Assembly (NCBI GenBank): GCA_947258845.1
Contig: CAMYJZ010000054.1
Coordinates: forward strand, 1-38,509
Length of the DNA: 38,509 bases
Origin: an uncultured Ectothiorhodospiraceae bacterium
GTDB lineage: Bacteria > Pseudomonadota > Gammaproteobacteria > UBA9214
Direction: 5' to 3'
Shown here: positions 1 to 7,777 of the stretch, piece by piece
Position numbering within the stretch: the stretch's first letter is position 1
How the letters are laid out: each line of letters starts with the position of its first letter
Translations under genes and position numbers: made by a program
The notes under the pieces: model-generated
What the model was told of the DNA's origin: nothing
What the model saw: the letters and a program-made list of their open reading frames with translations, nothing else
The model's database searches: none

Positions 1-243
1 TGAAGAAATAATGTCGGGATCCTGGTGCGAGGCGATGACGTAATCCAGGTCTTTTACCGTAATCCTTTCGTTCAGGTGATCATAGAGGCCGGCATAGGTC
101 AGATCTCCCCCCGGATCGATGACCGCGGCATGACCGTCGTGGATCACCAGGAACTGGTTAGACTGGATGCCGCCGCTGGTGTTGACGTCGTCTTCGTAGG
201 CGACACAAACGTGATTTCCGTCGTTATAAAGCTCGATTGTCAT
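1..243 (-). CDS. MBL-fold oxygen-binding diiron (ODP/flavodiiron-like) protein, N-terminal part
   Basis: The first 80 residues are visible; the C-terminus lies beyond position 1. The reading starts at ATG 243, 6 nt after a strong GGGGAGGGG ribosome-binding site. The segment VIDPGGDLTY followed by ASHQDPD is the hallmark of the metallo-beta-lactamase fold of flavodiiron and ODP proteins, where the usual HxHxDH metal motif becomes Hx(D/E)xD. The family binds a diiron site and serves in O2/NO reduction or O2 sensing. With only the first strands visible I cannot tell a stand-alone ODP domain from a sensor or flavodoxin fusion. It lies tail-out of the window, with a REP-like palindrome between it and the dead nfi copy. 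Confidence 0.75.
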   Translation of the reverse strand, partial: MTIELYNDGNHVCVAYEDDVNTSGGIQSNQFLVIHDGHAAVIDPGGDLTYAGLYDHLNERITVKDLDYVIASHQDPDIISS

Positions 244-362
244 TGTTTTCCCCTCCCCGTTATTTGAATGCGTTTTTTTTAATAATAGACGTCATTTGGA
301 TTAAATTCACCGGTAAATTCGATCTTCATTTGCATTCGCTGTGCAGGTGCAACCAGGTGAGA

Positions 363-436
363 AAAAGGGGGCATCCTGCTTTCCCGACCTGCCAGGGTGA
401 GACGTGGCAGTCCCAAAAAACAGGATGCCCCCTTTT
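363..436. repeat. Imperfect palindrome, AAAAGGGGGCATCCTG type
   Basis: A perfect 16-bp inverted repeat (363-378 and 421-436) encloses 42 nt that hold a second 6-bp stem (389-394 with 405-410). A T-rich run follows on the + strand. The outer arms resemble the AAGGGGACATTC palindrome at 37759-37808, and the pattern fits REP elements mobilised by RAYT transposases. It sits between two genes read on the minus strand, so it could also work as a terminator. No RAYT gene is in the window. Confidence 0.65.
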
Positions 437-444
437 CCTTTTTT

Positions 445-990
445 TTAGCCGGAGGCCAAACGGTGGGCGTGGCGCGTGGTTTCGGGCGGGCGGTAGCGGG
501 TGGTGCAGCGCAGGGTTAAGTCGATGGCCGATTCAAGGCTGACGCGGTGGTCGATCGAGACAAACACGGGGCTGACGCGGGTGCGGGTGCGCAGCACGCC
601 CGGGTGGCAGGCCAGCCCTAATCGGCGGGTATGGGCGAGACCCTGGCCGTCGCAGAGGACCAGGTCCGGGTATTCGTCAAGCCGCCCCAGTGCCTCCAGC
701 ACCGCAGGCAATTCGCGAAACGACAGATAGCCCGGGACGTAGGGAAACGACGCGGGGCAGCGACTTATGGCCTCTGCAACCGGTTCCAGCCCGGGGAAGG
801 TGAGCATGGTGACGGCGGCGCGGGTGGTCCGGCCGTCGTCCTCGAAACCGACATCGACGCCGGCCACGGTGCGAATACGGCCGTGACGATCACGGGTCAC
901 CACCTTTGAACGCAGCGCCTCCTGGATGGCGCGGGCGCTGGCGACATCATGGGGTTATTCGATGCGCCTGCCGGTTTTTTTGCTGCGCAT
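445..990 (-). pseudogene. nfi: Endonuclease V (nfi) pseudogene, copy 1
   Basis: This is a decayed paralogue of the intact nfi at 6794-7495, and close to it along most of its length. Two lesions are visible. First, the Trp codon that follows IE in the intact copy is TAA here (about 955-957), so an ORF starting at ATG 990 stops after 11 codons. Second, residues corresponding to 145-185 of the intact copy are missing in frame, fusing HPGVL directly to RTRTRV at about position 592-597. The lost block holds the IGVAKSRL segment with the conserved Lys. A GTG at 903 could still start a 152-residue product, but without this block it should not be a functional deoxyinosine 3' endonuclease. The duplicate lies about 6 kb away in the same orientation. 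Confidence 0.85.
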
Positions 991-1034
991 GCCTTTTCGT
1001 ACCTCGTGGGATCTGTCAGCCGGGTTGTATTAAG

Positions 1035-1040
1035 TATACT
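1035..1040 (+). promoter_or_regulatory. Candidate -10 box TATACT for the HAD gene
   Basis: TATACT lies 34-43 nt upstream of the candidate starts of the HAD gene, in the AT-rich gap between two divergent genes. No convincing -35 hexamer is seen. The same TATACT hexamer recurs upstream of several other genes in the window. Confidence 0.3.
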
Positions 1041-1082
1041 GTTTGGTGAAAAGCCGAGCGTCCCGATAGTTGAGTGAATTGC

Positions 1083-1730
1083 ATGTCATCCTCGAAACAG
1101 TCTCTTGATAGATCTACGGTCGGCGGGGTGCGCGTCGTGCTGTTCGACTACGGCGGGGTGCTGGCGGAGGAGGGTTTTCGTAACACCCTGGTCGCGCTGG
1201 CGCAGGAGCAGGGGCTGGACGCGGATGCCCTGCCCGGCGAGGGGATGCGGGCGGTGTATGACTGCGGCTTTGTACTGGGAACGGGGACGGCCGCGGAATT
1301 CTGGGCCCTGTTGCGCGAGCGTACCGGCCTGCTGGGTAAGGATGAGGAGTTGACGCAGCGCGTGTTCGATGGATTTGTTCTGCGGCCCTGGATGCTGGAG
1401 CGGGTGCAGGCACTGAACGGGCGTGGCTATGTCACCGGGATCCTCAGCGACCAGACCCACTGGCTCGATGAGCTGGATACGCGTGATCATTTTTATCACC
1501 TGTTCGACCGGGTCTTCATCAGTTTCTACCGCGGCAAGGGCAAGCGCGATCCTTCGCTGTTTGCAGAGGTGGCGAGCGAGCTCGATGTGCCACCGGCGGC
1601 GATCCTGTTTATCGACGACGACGCCGGTAACGTGGACCGGGCCCGCGCGGCGGGCATGCAGGCGCTGCAGTATGTCGACCGGACGGGTTTTGAGGAGGAG
1701 CTGGAGGCGGCGCTGTCGCGGCCGGGGTGA
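1083..1730 (+). CDS. HAD-superfamily (subclass IA) hydrolase
   Basis: About 215 residues. Haloacid dehalogenase motifs appear in order: motif I FDYGGVL with the nucleophile Asp about 22 residues from this start, motif II ILSDQ (Ser), motif III Lys in YRGKGKRDP, and motif IV FIDDDAGNV. The second motif I Asp is replaced by Gly (DxG), as in YihX-like and epoxide-hydrolase-like HADs, so ordinary phosphatase activity is likely but not assured. A helical cap lies between motifs I and II. ATG 1083 is chosen; an in-frame GTG at 1074 would add three residues and neither has a strong ribosome-binding site. The gene is monocistronic, with palindromic repeats directly downstream. The substrate is unknown. 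Confidence 0.85.
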   Translation: MSSSKQSLDRSTVGGVRVVLFDYGGVLAEEGFRNTLVALAQEQGLDADALPGEGMRAVYDCGFVLGTGTAAEFWALLRERTGLLGKDEELTQRVFDGFVLRPWMLERVQALNGRGYVTGILSDQTHWLDELDTRDHFYHLFDRVFISFYRGKGKRDPSLFAEVASELDVPPAAILFIDDDAGNVDRARAAGMQALQYVDRTGFEEELEAALSRPG

Positions 1731-1736
1731 CGGCGC

Positions 1737-1895
1737 TGATCGCGCCCGCGGGGCGCTCCTGCAAAATCGTCGGATCGTGGGATGGGCAAAGGCCCTGGGG
1801 CCGTGCCCATCAGAACGGGTGTGTCGGGCACGCTGCGCTTTGCCCAATCTACGGATCATGCAGGTCGGGTTTGGCCGCCAGGCCGTAACCCGACA
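1737..1895. repeat. Cluster of three extragenic palindromes
   Basis: Three different repeat types follow one another in the spacer after the HAD gene. The first, at 1737-1769, is a GATCGCGCCCGCGGGGCGCTCCTGC-type half element. The second, at about 1781-1852, is an inverted pair with arms GTGGGATGGGCAAAG and CTTTGCCCAATCTAC, a repeat seen in many gammaproteobacterial genomes. The third, at about 1864-1893, is a hairpin with arms GTCGGGTT and AACCCGAC. They separate two convergent genes and may also act as a bidirectional terminator. Confidence 0.6.
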
Positions 1896-1938
1896 ATACC
1901 TGTGCCGGATTACGCGGGCGCTGATCCAACCGGCATGT

Positions 1939-3792
1939 TTATGATCGTTCTTTGTAACGCATCAGGCAGATGTGGATGCGTTGTTCGATAGCACCGGCGG
2001 CTGCGGCGGGTACTGCCCCGGTGGTGAGGGCGGTTAGCAGCAGGCCGCGGGGCGAGTCCTGTGCGTCTTGATCGCCTTTCAACGAGGCGTTGAGTCGTTC
2101 GATCTGGTAGGCCATGCGTTCAGCCTGGCATTCCTTTGGTGAGTCCATTTCCAGCAGGACTTCCAGCCTGAGGCAGGCCGCCCGCTTGTCGTCAAGATTC
2201 CTCGAGAGTGTTGCGTCGTCGGGCCGGCCAAGCGCCTGTCTGAATCGCTGGTCCATCGTCGCTGCATTGGCACTGGAGAGCGCGGGCAGGGCGTGCCATT
2301 CTGCCTCGACCGCCTCCGCGTCGATTGCGTTGCCGGCCAGAACGGCCTGTTCCCACTGATTGCACAGCGCGGCGCGCCTGGCGAGACGGTCCAGCTCGGA
2401 GGCGTGGGCGCGTGATTTCGCGGCCTTGAGTGCGCTGGTGAATTGCTTCTGTGCGCCGCGCCAGTGGTTGTTGAGGCTGTTTTCGTGCTTGCGTGGAATC
2501 CAGCCAATTTCCTCCCAGCGGCCCTGTATCCGGGCGAGTGCCGAGGCATTAGCGAGCAGTTCCTCGTCAGCGGCCGCGGCTGTCCGGGTCAGTTCTTCAA
2601 TCAGCGCCTGTTTTTGCTTCAGGTTTTCATGGCGTTCGGCGTCCTGTTCCTTGCGCTCGGCGTCGCGACGCCGGTAGGTGATATCGCAGGCGGACTGGAA
2701 GTGTTTCCACAGCCTGTTTTCGTGGTTGCGCTTGCAGGGTACCGTTATCGTCCACTGTTTTTTCAGCACTTCGAGCTGGTCAAGCGCCTCATGCAGATTC
2801 TTCGTTTCACCCAGTGCCTCGATATCGGCAATGAGTTTCTCGCGCACCTTCAGGGAGCGCTTGCGCTCAAGGGACAAGTGCTGCTCGAATTTATCAAGCG
2901 CCTCGTCCAGTGCTTTGGCGACAGGCTTGCGGTGCCTGAAATCCACATTGCCGATTTTGTAAAAATCGCGGCGGGCGTGGTTGACGAATTTATCGATGTC
3001 ACGCCAGTCGGGGTGCTTCCAGTCGGTTGAGGCATGGCGCGCGTTCAGTTTGTCGATAATCGCCCGGCGTTGCCTGAGATTCTCCGCGCGGCTTTTTTTC
3101 AGCTTTTCGAAATAGGCGGTGCAGGGCTTGTAGGCCTCTTCGCAGGCCTGGTCGAAGGCCTTCCAGAGTTCCTTGCCGGCACGGTCGCCGGACTTGTCCC
3201 AGGCATGCCACTGGTCACGTGCCTTCTGTATGCGTTTGGCAAGTTTCTCCGGCGGCAGGTCCGATTCCGGCAGCTGAGTGACCTGGTTGATGAGATCCTG
3301 TCTCGCCTGGGTGGTTCCCCAGTGGCGCCAGGATTCGAGCTTGCGCAGTTGCGGGCGTACCCGTTGCAATCGTTTTTCTATGTCCTGCCAGCGTTGTTCG
3401 GAAAGGCCCGGGATATTGCCCTTAATCGACAGCAGGCTGTTATGCGCGTGTTCAGCTTTCTTCAGTTCGTTGTCCTTGAGCGCGGTTTCCAGTTCATCCA
3501 TCAGCCCGAGCGCTTTTTCATAGTCACGATTGCGACGCTCGACCTGCCGGTGTATGCGTGCTCTCAGCTTCTCCAGCCCGGCATCGATTTCCGCATCCAG
3601 CTGCGTATCCGCATCGCAATCCTTATCGTCGTCGGCAGACTCGGTAGCGGCAGCGCGCAAGGTGTCGATTGCCTTGCGCACCTTTTTGGCACGCGCTTCA
3701 TCAATGCCCCTGGTAAGACCCAGCAGGGCCCTGATTTCGCCGAGAATGGCCTGGCGATTATCGAGATCGCCGGTCTTGGGTTGTTTACTCAT
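1939..3792 (-). CDS. DUF349 domain-containing coiled-coil protein
   Basis: 617 residues, highly charged and almost wholly helical. It holds several DUF349 repeats, recognisable by the pattern W....G..P......LW..F..A.D........ (for example WKHPDWRDIDKF near the middle, LWKHFQSACDITYRRRD about residues 355-375, and WEEIGWIPRKHENSLNNHW about 430-450). No signal peptide or membrane segment is seen, so it should be cytoplasmic. DUF349 proteins are widespread in Proteobacteria and have no firmly established function. The start ATG 3792 begins MSKQPKTGDL. A TATACT -10 box lies on the same strand about 35 nt upstream. It is convergent with the HAD gene and appears monocistronic. Confidence 0.85.
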   Translation of the reverse strand: MSKQPKTGDLDNRQAILGEIRALLGLTRGIDEARAKKVRKAIDTLRAAATESADDDKDCDADTQLDAEIDAGLEKLRARIHRQVERRNRDYEKALGLMDELETALKDNELKKAEHAHNSLLSIKGNIPGLSEQRWQDIEKRLQRVRPQLRKLESWRHWGTTQARQDLINQVTQLPESDLPPEKLAKRIQKARDQWHAWDKSGDRAGKELWKAFDQACEEAYKPCTAYFEKLKKSRAENLRQRRAIIDKLNARHASTDWKHPDWRDIDKFVNHARRDFYKIGNVDFRHRKPVAKALDEALDKFEQHLSLERKRSLKVREKLIADIEALGETKNLHEALDQLEVLKKQWTITVPCKRNHENRLWKHFQSACDITYRRRDAERKEQDAERHENLKQKQALIEELTRTAAAADEELLANASALARIQGRWEEIGWIPRKHENSLNNHWRGAQKQFTSALKAAKSRAHASELDRLARRAALCNQWEQAVLAGNAIDAEAVEAEWHALPALSSANAATMDQRFRQALGRPDDATLSRNLDDKRAACLRLEVLLEMDSPKECQAERMAYQIERLNASLKGDQDAQDSPRGLLLTALTTGAVPAAAAGAIEQRIHICLMRYKERS

Positions 3793-3828
3793 GGTGGATT
3801 CAGCCGCAATCCTGGTTAATCGAGTGAC

Positions 3829-3834
3829 AGTATA
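3829..3834 (-). promoter_or_regulatory. Candidate -10 box TATACT for the DUF349 gene
   Basis: On the minus strand TATACT lies about 36 nt before ATG 3792. The surrounding 12-mer ACAGTATACGTA is identical to the one at 8301-8312, upstream of another minus-strand gene. No clear -35 element is seen. Confidence 0.35.
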
Positions 3835-3888
3835 CGTATTTCGTTGCGGGGTTGAGAGGTTGGATTGTTTATGCCATCCGTGGAGTCA

Positions 3889-3947
3889 GGATCGCGCCCG
3901 TACCCGATCAAGCGCCGGGCATATACAAGGCGCTCCCGCAGGGTGAA
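3889..3947. repeat. REP-like element, GATCGCGCC...GGCGCTCCCGCAG type
   Basis: This contains CCCGATCAAGCGCCGGGCAT flanked by GCGCC/GGCGC arms. It is almost the same as the element at 6711-6766, and a shorter relative occurs at 19466-19506. It lies between the DUF349 gene start and the amylosucrase gene end. Confidence 0.6.
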
Positions 3948-3968
3948 TTGTCCGGGAATCTTCGCGTC

Positions 3969-5924
3969 TCAGGAGCTCGCTGGCCGTGCCAGAATCATGA
4001 AATCGTAGGGCTCCATTTCCAGCATGTGGGCAGCGACGATGGTGCGTCCGGCCACCAGGTCGACCACGCTCTTGCGCAGGCCCAGCAGGCGCAGGCGCCG
4101 ACCCTCGATGGGCTGGGGGGCGGCGCTGAAATTGGCCAGCACCAGCACGCTGAAGTCGCCGTTGGTACGGAAGTAGGCAAACACGTGTTCATTGCCGGAT
4201 TCGACGATTTCAGTTTCTGCCCGGTCCAGGGCAGGGTTCTGCTGGCGTATCTGGATCAGCCGCAGCAGGTCCTGGTAGATACGTTCGGGAATGGCCCCGG
4301 GCACGCGGCGTTCTTCGGCGCGCGCCCAGTCGAAGGCGGCGCGGTGCAGCCAGCGGGTGTCGCCGGTCTTGTCGGCGTCCCGTTCGTAGCCATAATCATT
4401 GAGCATGCCGATTTCATCGCCAAGGTAGATCAGGGGAATGCCGCCAATGGTGAGAATGATGCCATGCAGCAGCAGGATGCGCTGGATGGCCAGCTCGGTT
4501 TGTGCGTCATCGTTCTCCTCAACGGCCTGCTCGAGTCCTGTCAGCGAGGCGCAGGTGCCGGATATGCGCGCCTCGCCGGTTGCCGGGTTCTCCTGGAAAG
4601 GTATGCCGCGGGCAAAGCTGCCGGTGAAGCGCCCGGTGAAAAACTCGGTGAGAAACCGCCGGTGGGAGGCGGGCTCATAGCCCGAGGCCTTAAGGTCGTC
4701 GTTGGAGACCGCAAAACCGATGTCGTCGTGGCAGCGCACATAGTTTACCCAGGCACAGTTTGCCGGAATGGCAAAGCGTTGCTGCATGGCATGCCTGAGG
4801 ACATTGACCTTGCTGGTTGCCAGAGAGTTCCACAGCAGGGCCATCAGCTGCGGATTGTAGGAGAGCTGGCATTCCTCGTTGCTGATGTACTTGCCCACCT
4901 CGTCAGGGTGCACGATGGCCTCGGACTTGAACACCATGGCCGGGGCGGCGATGCTGACCAGGGCATTGAAGGCCTGTATGACAGTGTGCGCCTCGGGCAG
5001 GTTCACGCAATCGGTCCCCAGCCGTTTCCATACATAGGCCACGGCGTCCAGGCGCAGTATTTCAACGCCCTGGTTGGCCAGAAACAGCATCTCCTCCAGC
5101 ATGCGGTTGAAGACCACCGGGTTCTCGTAGTTAAGGTCCCACTGGTAATTGTGGAACGTGGTCCAGACCCATTTCTTCAGACGGTTGCGATAGGTGAACG
5201 AGCCCGGATGTTCGTCCGGGAATACCGGGGTCAGGGTTTTTTCATAGGCATCCGGCATCGCCCGGTCGGGGAACATCCGGTAGTAGTGCTGGTAGTCCAC
5301 ATCCCCGTCCAGCGCCCGGCGTGCCCACGGGTGTTCATCGGAGGTGTGGTTGAATACGAAATCCAGGCACAGCGAGATTCCGTGGTGACGCAGCTCGGAG
5401 GCCAATTCGGCGAGCTGTTCCATGCTGCCGAGTGCGGGATTGATCTCGCGATAACTCGATACGGCATAGCCGCCGTCATTGTCACCGGCAGGCACCTTGA
5501 ATACCGGCATGAGATGCAGATAGTTCACGCCCAGCTCGGTGAGGTAGGGGATGCGCTCGCGCAATCCGGCAAGGTCGCCGGCGAACAGGTCCGCGTAGCA
5601 CATTGCGCCGATCATGCGTTGTGACTGGTACCATTGCGGATCGGTCTCGCGCAGGGCATCCAGGGCCATGAGCTCAGCGGGGCGATTGATCCACATCTCC
5701 GTGGCCGAGGCCAGGATGCTCTCCAGGTGGTAGAAGAAATCGTAATGTTTGCCGTAGAGTACGTGCAGGCCGCTGAACAGGCGGGGGAAATGCTGTCGCA
5801 GCCGGGTCAGGTAGCCTTCCCACTCATCCTTGTCCACCCGGTCTGCGAATCGCGATTCCAGGCGCGGCAGCAGTCGCTGCAGCGACACCTCCGCGTGAGT
5901 TGTAAGCCAAGCGTTGTCATTCAT
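3969..5924 (-). CDS. Amylosucrase (GH13 subfamily 4)
   Basis: 651 residues, close to the roughly 636 of the Neisseria polysaccharea enzyme. The N-terminal helical domain (about 1-90) is followed by the GH13 barrel. Catalytic motifs match amylosucrase: nucleophile D293 in RLDAVAYVWK, acid/base E335 in FKSEAIVHP, transition-state Asp D400 in VRCHDDIG, and the first conserved region DFVFNHTSDEHPW at 188-200. The C-terminal beta domain ends with a typical YDFMILA stretch. The enzyme transfers glucose from sucrose onto an alpha-1,4-glucan and releases fructose (EC 2.4.1.4). There is no signal peptide, so it should be cytoplasmic. No sucrose-phosphate synthase or phosphatase genes are nearby. ATG 5924 lacks a purine-rich ribosome-binding site and a palindrome begins 6 nt upstream, which is odd for a full-length gene. 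Confidence 0.92.
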   Translation of the reverse strand: MNDNAWLTTHAEVSLQRLLPRLESRFADRVDKDEWEGYLTRLRQHFPRLFSGLHVLYGKHYDFFYHLESILASATEMWINRPAELMALDALRETDPQWYQSQRMIGAMCYADLFAGDLAGLRERIPYLTELGVNYLHLMPVFKVPAGDNDGGYAVSSYREINPALGSMEQLAELASELRHHGISLCLDFVFNHTSDEHPWARRALDGDVDYQHYYRMFPDRAMPDAYEKTLTPVFPDEHPGSFTYRNRLKKWVWTTFHNYQWDLNYENPVVFNRMLEEMLFLANQGVEILRLDAVAYVWKRLGTDCVNLPEAHTVIQAFNALVSIAAPAMVFKSEAIVHPDEVGKYISNEECQLSYNPQLMALLWNSLATSKVNVLRHAMQQRFAIPANCAWVNYVRCHDDIGFAVSNDDLKASGYEPASHRRFLTEFFTGRFTGSFARGIPFQENPATGEARISGTCASLTGLEQAVEENDDAQTELAIQRILLLHGIILTIGGIPLIYLGDEIGMLNDYGYERDADKTGDTRWLHRAAFDWARAEERRVPGAIPERIYQDLLRLIQIRQQNPALDRAETEIVESGNEHVFAYFRTNGDFSVLVLANFSAAPQPIEGRRLRLLGLRKSVVDLVAGRTIVAAHMLEMEPYDFMILARPASS

Positions 5925-5929
5925 GGGAA

Positions 5930-6001
5930 AGAAATAACCGAGATCAGAGAAAAATTATTTCCAATATTAGCGATAATTTCCCTCTGACCCTACTTATTTC
6001 T
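5930..6001. repeat. 29-bp inverted repeat, GGGTCAGAGGGAAATTAT type
   Basis: Arms 5930-5958 and 5973-6001 are inverted copies of each other with about six mismatches over 29 nt and a 14-nt loop. The right arm, read on the minus strand, contains AGGGTCAGAGGGAAATTAT, a motif common in RAYT-type REP elements. It abuts the 5' end of the amylosucrase gene and occupies the place where its leader and ribosome-binding site should be. Confidence 0.7.
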
Positions 6002-6123
6002 GAAGACCGGTTGATCCATGACAAGCTGAGGCAGCATGGCGGAGAGCCGGCGTCCCGGTTTTTCGTGTTAACGCTCCACATCCCAACCTTCTCCCCGGAG
6101 GGGAAAAGGGGATGAAATGAAGA

Positions 6124-6159
6124 AACCGGCATGTTCACTCTTTGCCGGTTCTGTTTTTA
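6124..6159 (+). terminator. Orphan Rho-independent terminator-like hairpin
   Basis: Stem AACCGGCA (6124-6131) pairs perfectly with TGCCGGTT (6143-6150) across an 11-nt loop, then CTGTTTTTA follows. On the + strand this is a good intrinsic terminator, yet no + strand gene lies upstream before the divergent amylosucrase start. It may end a small RNA or mark a lost gene. Confidence 0.5.
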
Positions 6160-6276
6160 TACCAATGCGATCATGCCTGCGAGGCGACCCAGCACCATCG
6201 TTTCCACAGCCGGGTGACAGTCCGTTTATTTCACTGCAACAACGAGATCCCGAATTGGAAAAAAACTGATCAAACC

Positions 6277-6363
6277 GTCATTCCGGGCGGAGCGTAGCGG
6301 AGACCCGGAATCCGGTCGTTGGTCATCAGGTAGTTACTGGATTCCGGCTTGCACCGGAATGAT
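6277..6363. repeat. Palindromic repeat, GTCATTCCGG/CCGGAATGATG type
   Basis: GTCATTCCGGGCGG is followed by AGACCCGGAATCCGG and then by ACTGGATTCCGGCTTGCACCGGAATGATG. This is the widespread CTGGATTCCGGC-type extragenic palindrome, here as an inverted pair. The rest of 5925-6411 holds no gene that I can support. Confidence 0.65.
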
Positions 6364-6411
6364 GCAAGATGAGTCAATCAGGCCTTCCTTGGCTGGTGTC
6401 CATGGAATACT

Positions 6412-6534
6412 TCAGGTCTTGCGCGGCTTATCAAAAGGCGCGCCCGGCCGCTTACGCAGCTCCAGGTAGAATGCGCCCAGTACCGACACGATCGAGACGA
6501 CGACGCCTGCTGTGGTCAGTGAATCCCAGTACAT
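6412..6534 (-). CDS. Small single-pass membrane protein, 40 residues
   Basis: ATG 6534 is preceded by AAGGAG with 7 nt spacing, one of the best ribosome-binding sites in the window. The 40-residue product has a hydrophobic segment (about residues 7-23, TTAGVVVSIVSVLGAFY) and a basic C-terminal tail (LRKRPGAPFDKPRKT), predicting one membrane helix with the tail in the cytoplasm. The AT-rich 60 nt upstream resembles a promoter region. I do not recognise the family. Neighbours are the amylosucrase and endonuclease V genes, neither operonic with it. It could be a small stress or complex-accessory peptide, but nothing shows which. Confidence 0.6.
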   Translation of the reverse strand: MYWDSLTTAGVVVSIVSVLGAFYLELRKRPGAPFDKPRKT

Positions 6535-6710
6535 GATGTATCTCCTTATCAAATGGAAAATATAAAAGCATTAGTAAAGTAGAAAATACTGATATATCCT
6601 CTATCGGCTGATGCAGTAATACCTTTAGGCCTCCACAGGCCATCCCTGTAGGTGTCTATATCGACGGGTCAACGGTGAGGTAATCGGGGAACAATCTTAT
6701 CGCAGCAAAG

Positions 6711-6766
6711 ATCGCGCTCGCACCCGATCAAGCGCCGGGCATAAACGAGGCGCCCCTGCTACTGTC
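6711..6766. repeat. REP-like element, second near-copy of the 3889-3947 type
   Basis: GATCGCGCTCGCACCCGATCAAGCGCCGGGCATAAACGAGGCGCCCCTGC-type element, about 50 nt, matching 3889-3947 with few changes. The remaining AT-rich 6535-6710 shows no gene; it is probably the promoter region of the 40-residue ORF. Confidence 0.6.
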
Positions 6767-6793
6767 TGTCTGGTGTGCTTCGGCCCGGGTTCA

Positions 6794-7495
6794 TTAGCCG
6801 GATGCCAGGCGGTGGGCGTGGCGCGTGGTTTCGGGCAGGCGGTAGCGGGTCGTGCAGCGCAGGGTGTAGTCGATGGCCGTAGCCAGGTTCACGCGATGGC
6901 CGATCGATACATACACGGGGCTGACGCGGGTGCGGGTGCGCAGGACGGCACCGATGGTCTCACCCTTGTCGCGCAGCGGTACCCACTGCCCCTTCTCGGG
7001 CGGCAGGGCGTCATGGCTGCCGACCAGGCGGGACTTGGCCACCCCGATGCAGGGGATGTCCGTCAACACCCCCAGGTGGCAGGCCAGCCCGAAGCGGCGC
7101 GGGTGGGCCAGGCCCTGGCCATCGCAGAGGATAAGGTCCGGTAGCCCGGCGAGACGTTCCAGTGCCTCCAGTACCGCGGGCAACTCGCGAAACGACAGAT
7201 AACCGGGGACGTAGGGAAAGCGCGTCGGGCTGCGGCTGATGGCGTGCGCGACCGGCTCCAGGCCGGGGAAGCTGAGCACGACGACGGCGGCACGGGTGGT
7301 CCTGCCCCCGTCCTCGAAGCCGACGTCGACACCGGCCACGGTGCTGACCCGGCCCAGCCGGTCCTCGCGCACGACCCGCGATCGCAAGGCCTCCTGGATG
7401 GCGCGGGCCGCGGCGACATCGCCCGGCCACTCGATCCCGCTGTCTGCTGCATTTCGCACAGAGCTATTGTACGCAGGACTTACCGGGATGATCAT
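6794..7495 (-). CDS. nfi: Endonuclease V (deoxyinosine 3' endonuclease), intact copy
   Basis: 233 residues from ATG 7495; E. coli Nfi has 223. Conserved acidic residues sit at D57 (AGVDVGFED), E104 (SFRELPAV) and D125 ([12 protein letters not shown]), with the Lys of IGVAKSRL at 154. The C-terminal part keeps YRLPETTR. The enzyme nicks DNA one nucleotide 3' of deoxyinosine in repair of deaminated adenine. The start is uncertain: ATG 7495 and GTG 7459 are both in frame without a clear ribosome-binding site, and the family pattern favours a start within 10-30 residues of [10 protein letters not shown]. The reading continues open to 7633 over the cytochrome remnant on the other strand. A damaged paralogue is at 445-990. 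Confidence 0.9.
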   Translation of the reverse strand: MIIPVSPAYNSSVRNAADSGIEWPGDVAAARAIQEALRSRVVREDRLGRVSTVAGVDVGFEDGGRTTRAAVVVLSFPGLEPVAHAISRSPTRFPYVPGYLSFRELPAVLEALERLAGLPDLILCDGQGLAHPRRFGLACHLGVLTDIPCIGVAKSRLVGSHDALPPEKGQWVPLRDKGETIGAVLRTRTRVSPVYVSIGHRVNLATAIDYTLRCTTRYRLPETTRHAHRLASG

Positions 7496-7507
7496 CGCGG
7501 CGCACAA

Positions 7508-7771
7508 ACGGGTTCCGAACACTACGACCTGGATCGCGACAGACATTACGACCACGAGGTAGACGACGCCATTGGCAGCTGCAACATGTTGACACAGGAT
7601 CCGACGCCAGTCGGTAGCTTTGCGGCCGGTCAAGATACGTATGATACGCGCTGTGCGTCATGCCATTCGGCGGGCACATATGATCTTGCGGAGGCGCTTT
7701 GCTGGTATCAAACCTCGGCCTTCTTCACAATAACTTCTTATAAGCCCGCTTCGTGGAGAAAGTCTGCGTAA
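7508..7771 (+). pseudogene. Remnant of a c-type cytochrome domain
   Basis: A + strand reading frame contains [20 protein letters not shown], with a CxxCH haem-binding motif in the setting (G..Y...CASCH..G) typical of class I c-type cytochromes. Upstream it reads an acidic segment ([15 protein letters not shown]). After the haem motif the sequence loses similarity within about 10 residues and stops at 7771. There is no start codon, signal peptide or Met axial-ligand region, so this is a gene fragment left between nfi and the next gene. Confidence 0.45.
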
Positions 7772-7777
7772 TGGTAT

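Noticed and set aside
3852-5624. 590-codon + strand open frame across the amylosucrase gene
   Set aside because: It is the antisense shadow of a gene with complete GH13 motifs; the product is a His/Gly/Val-rich sequence typical of a reversed GC-rich gene.
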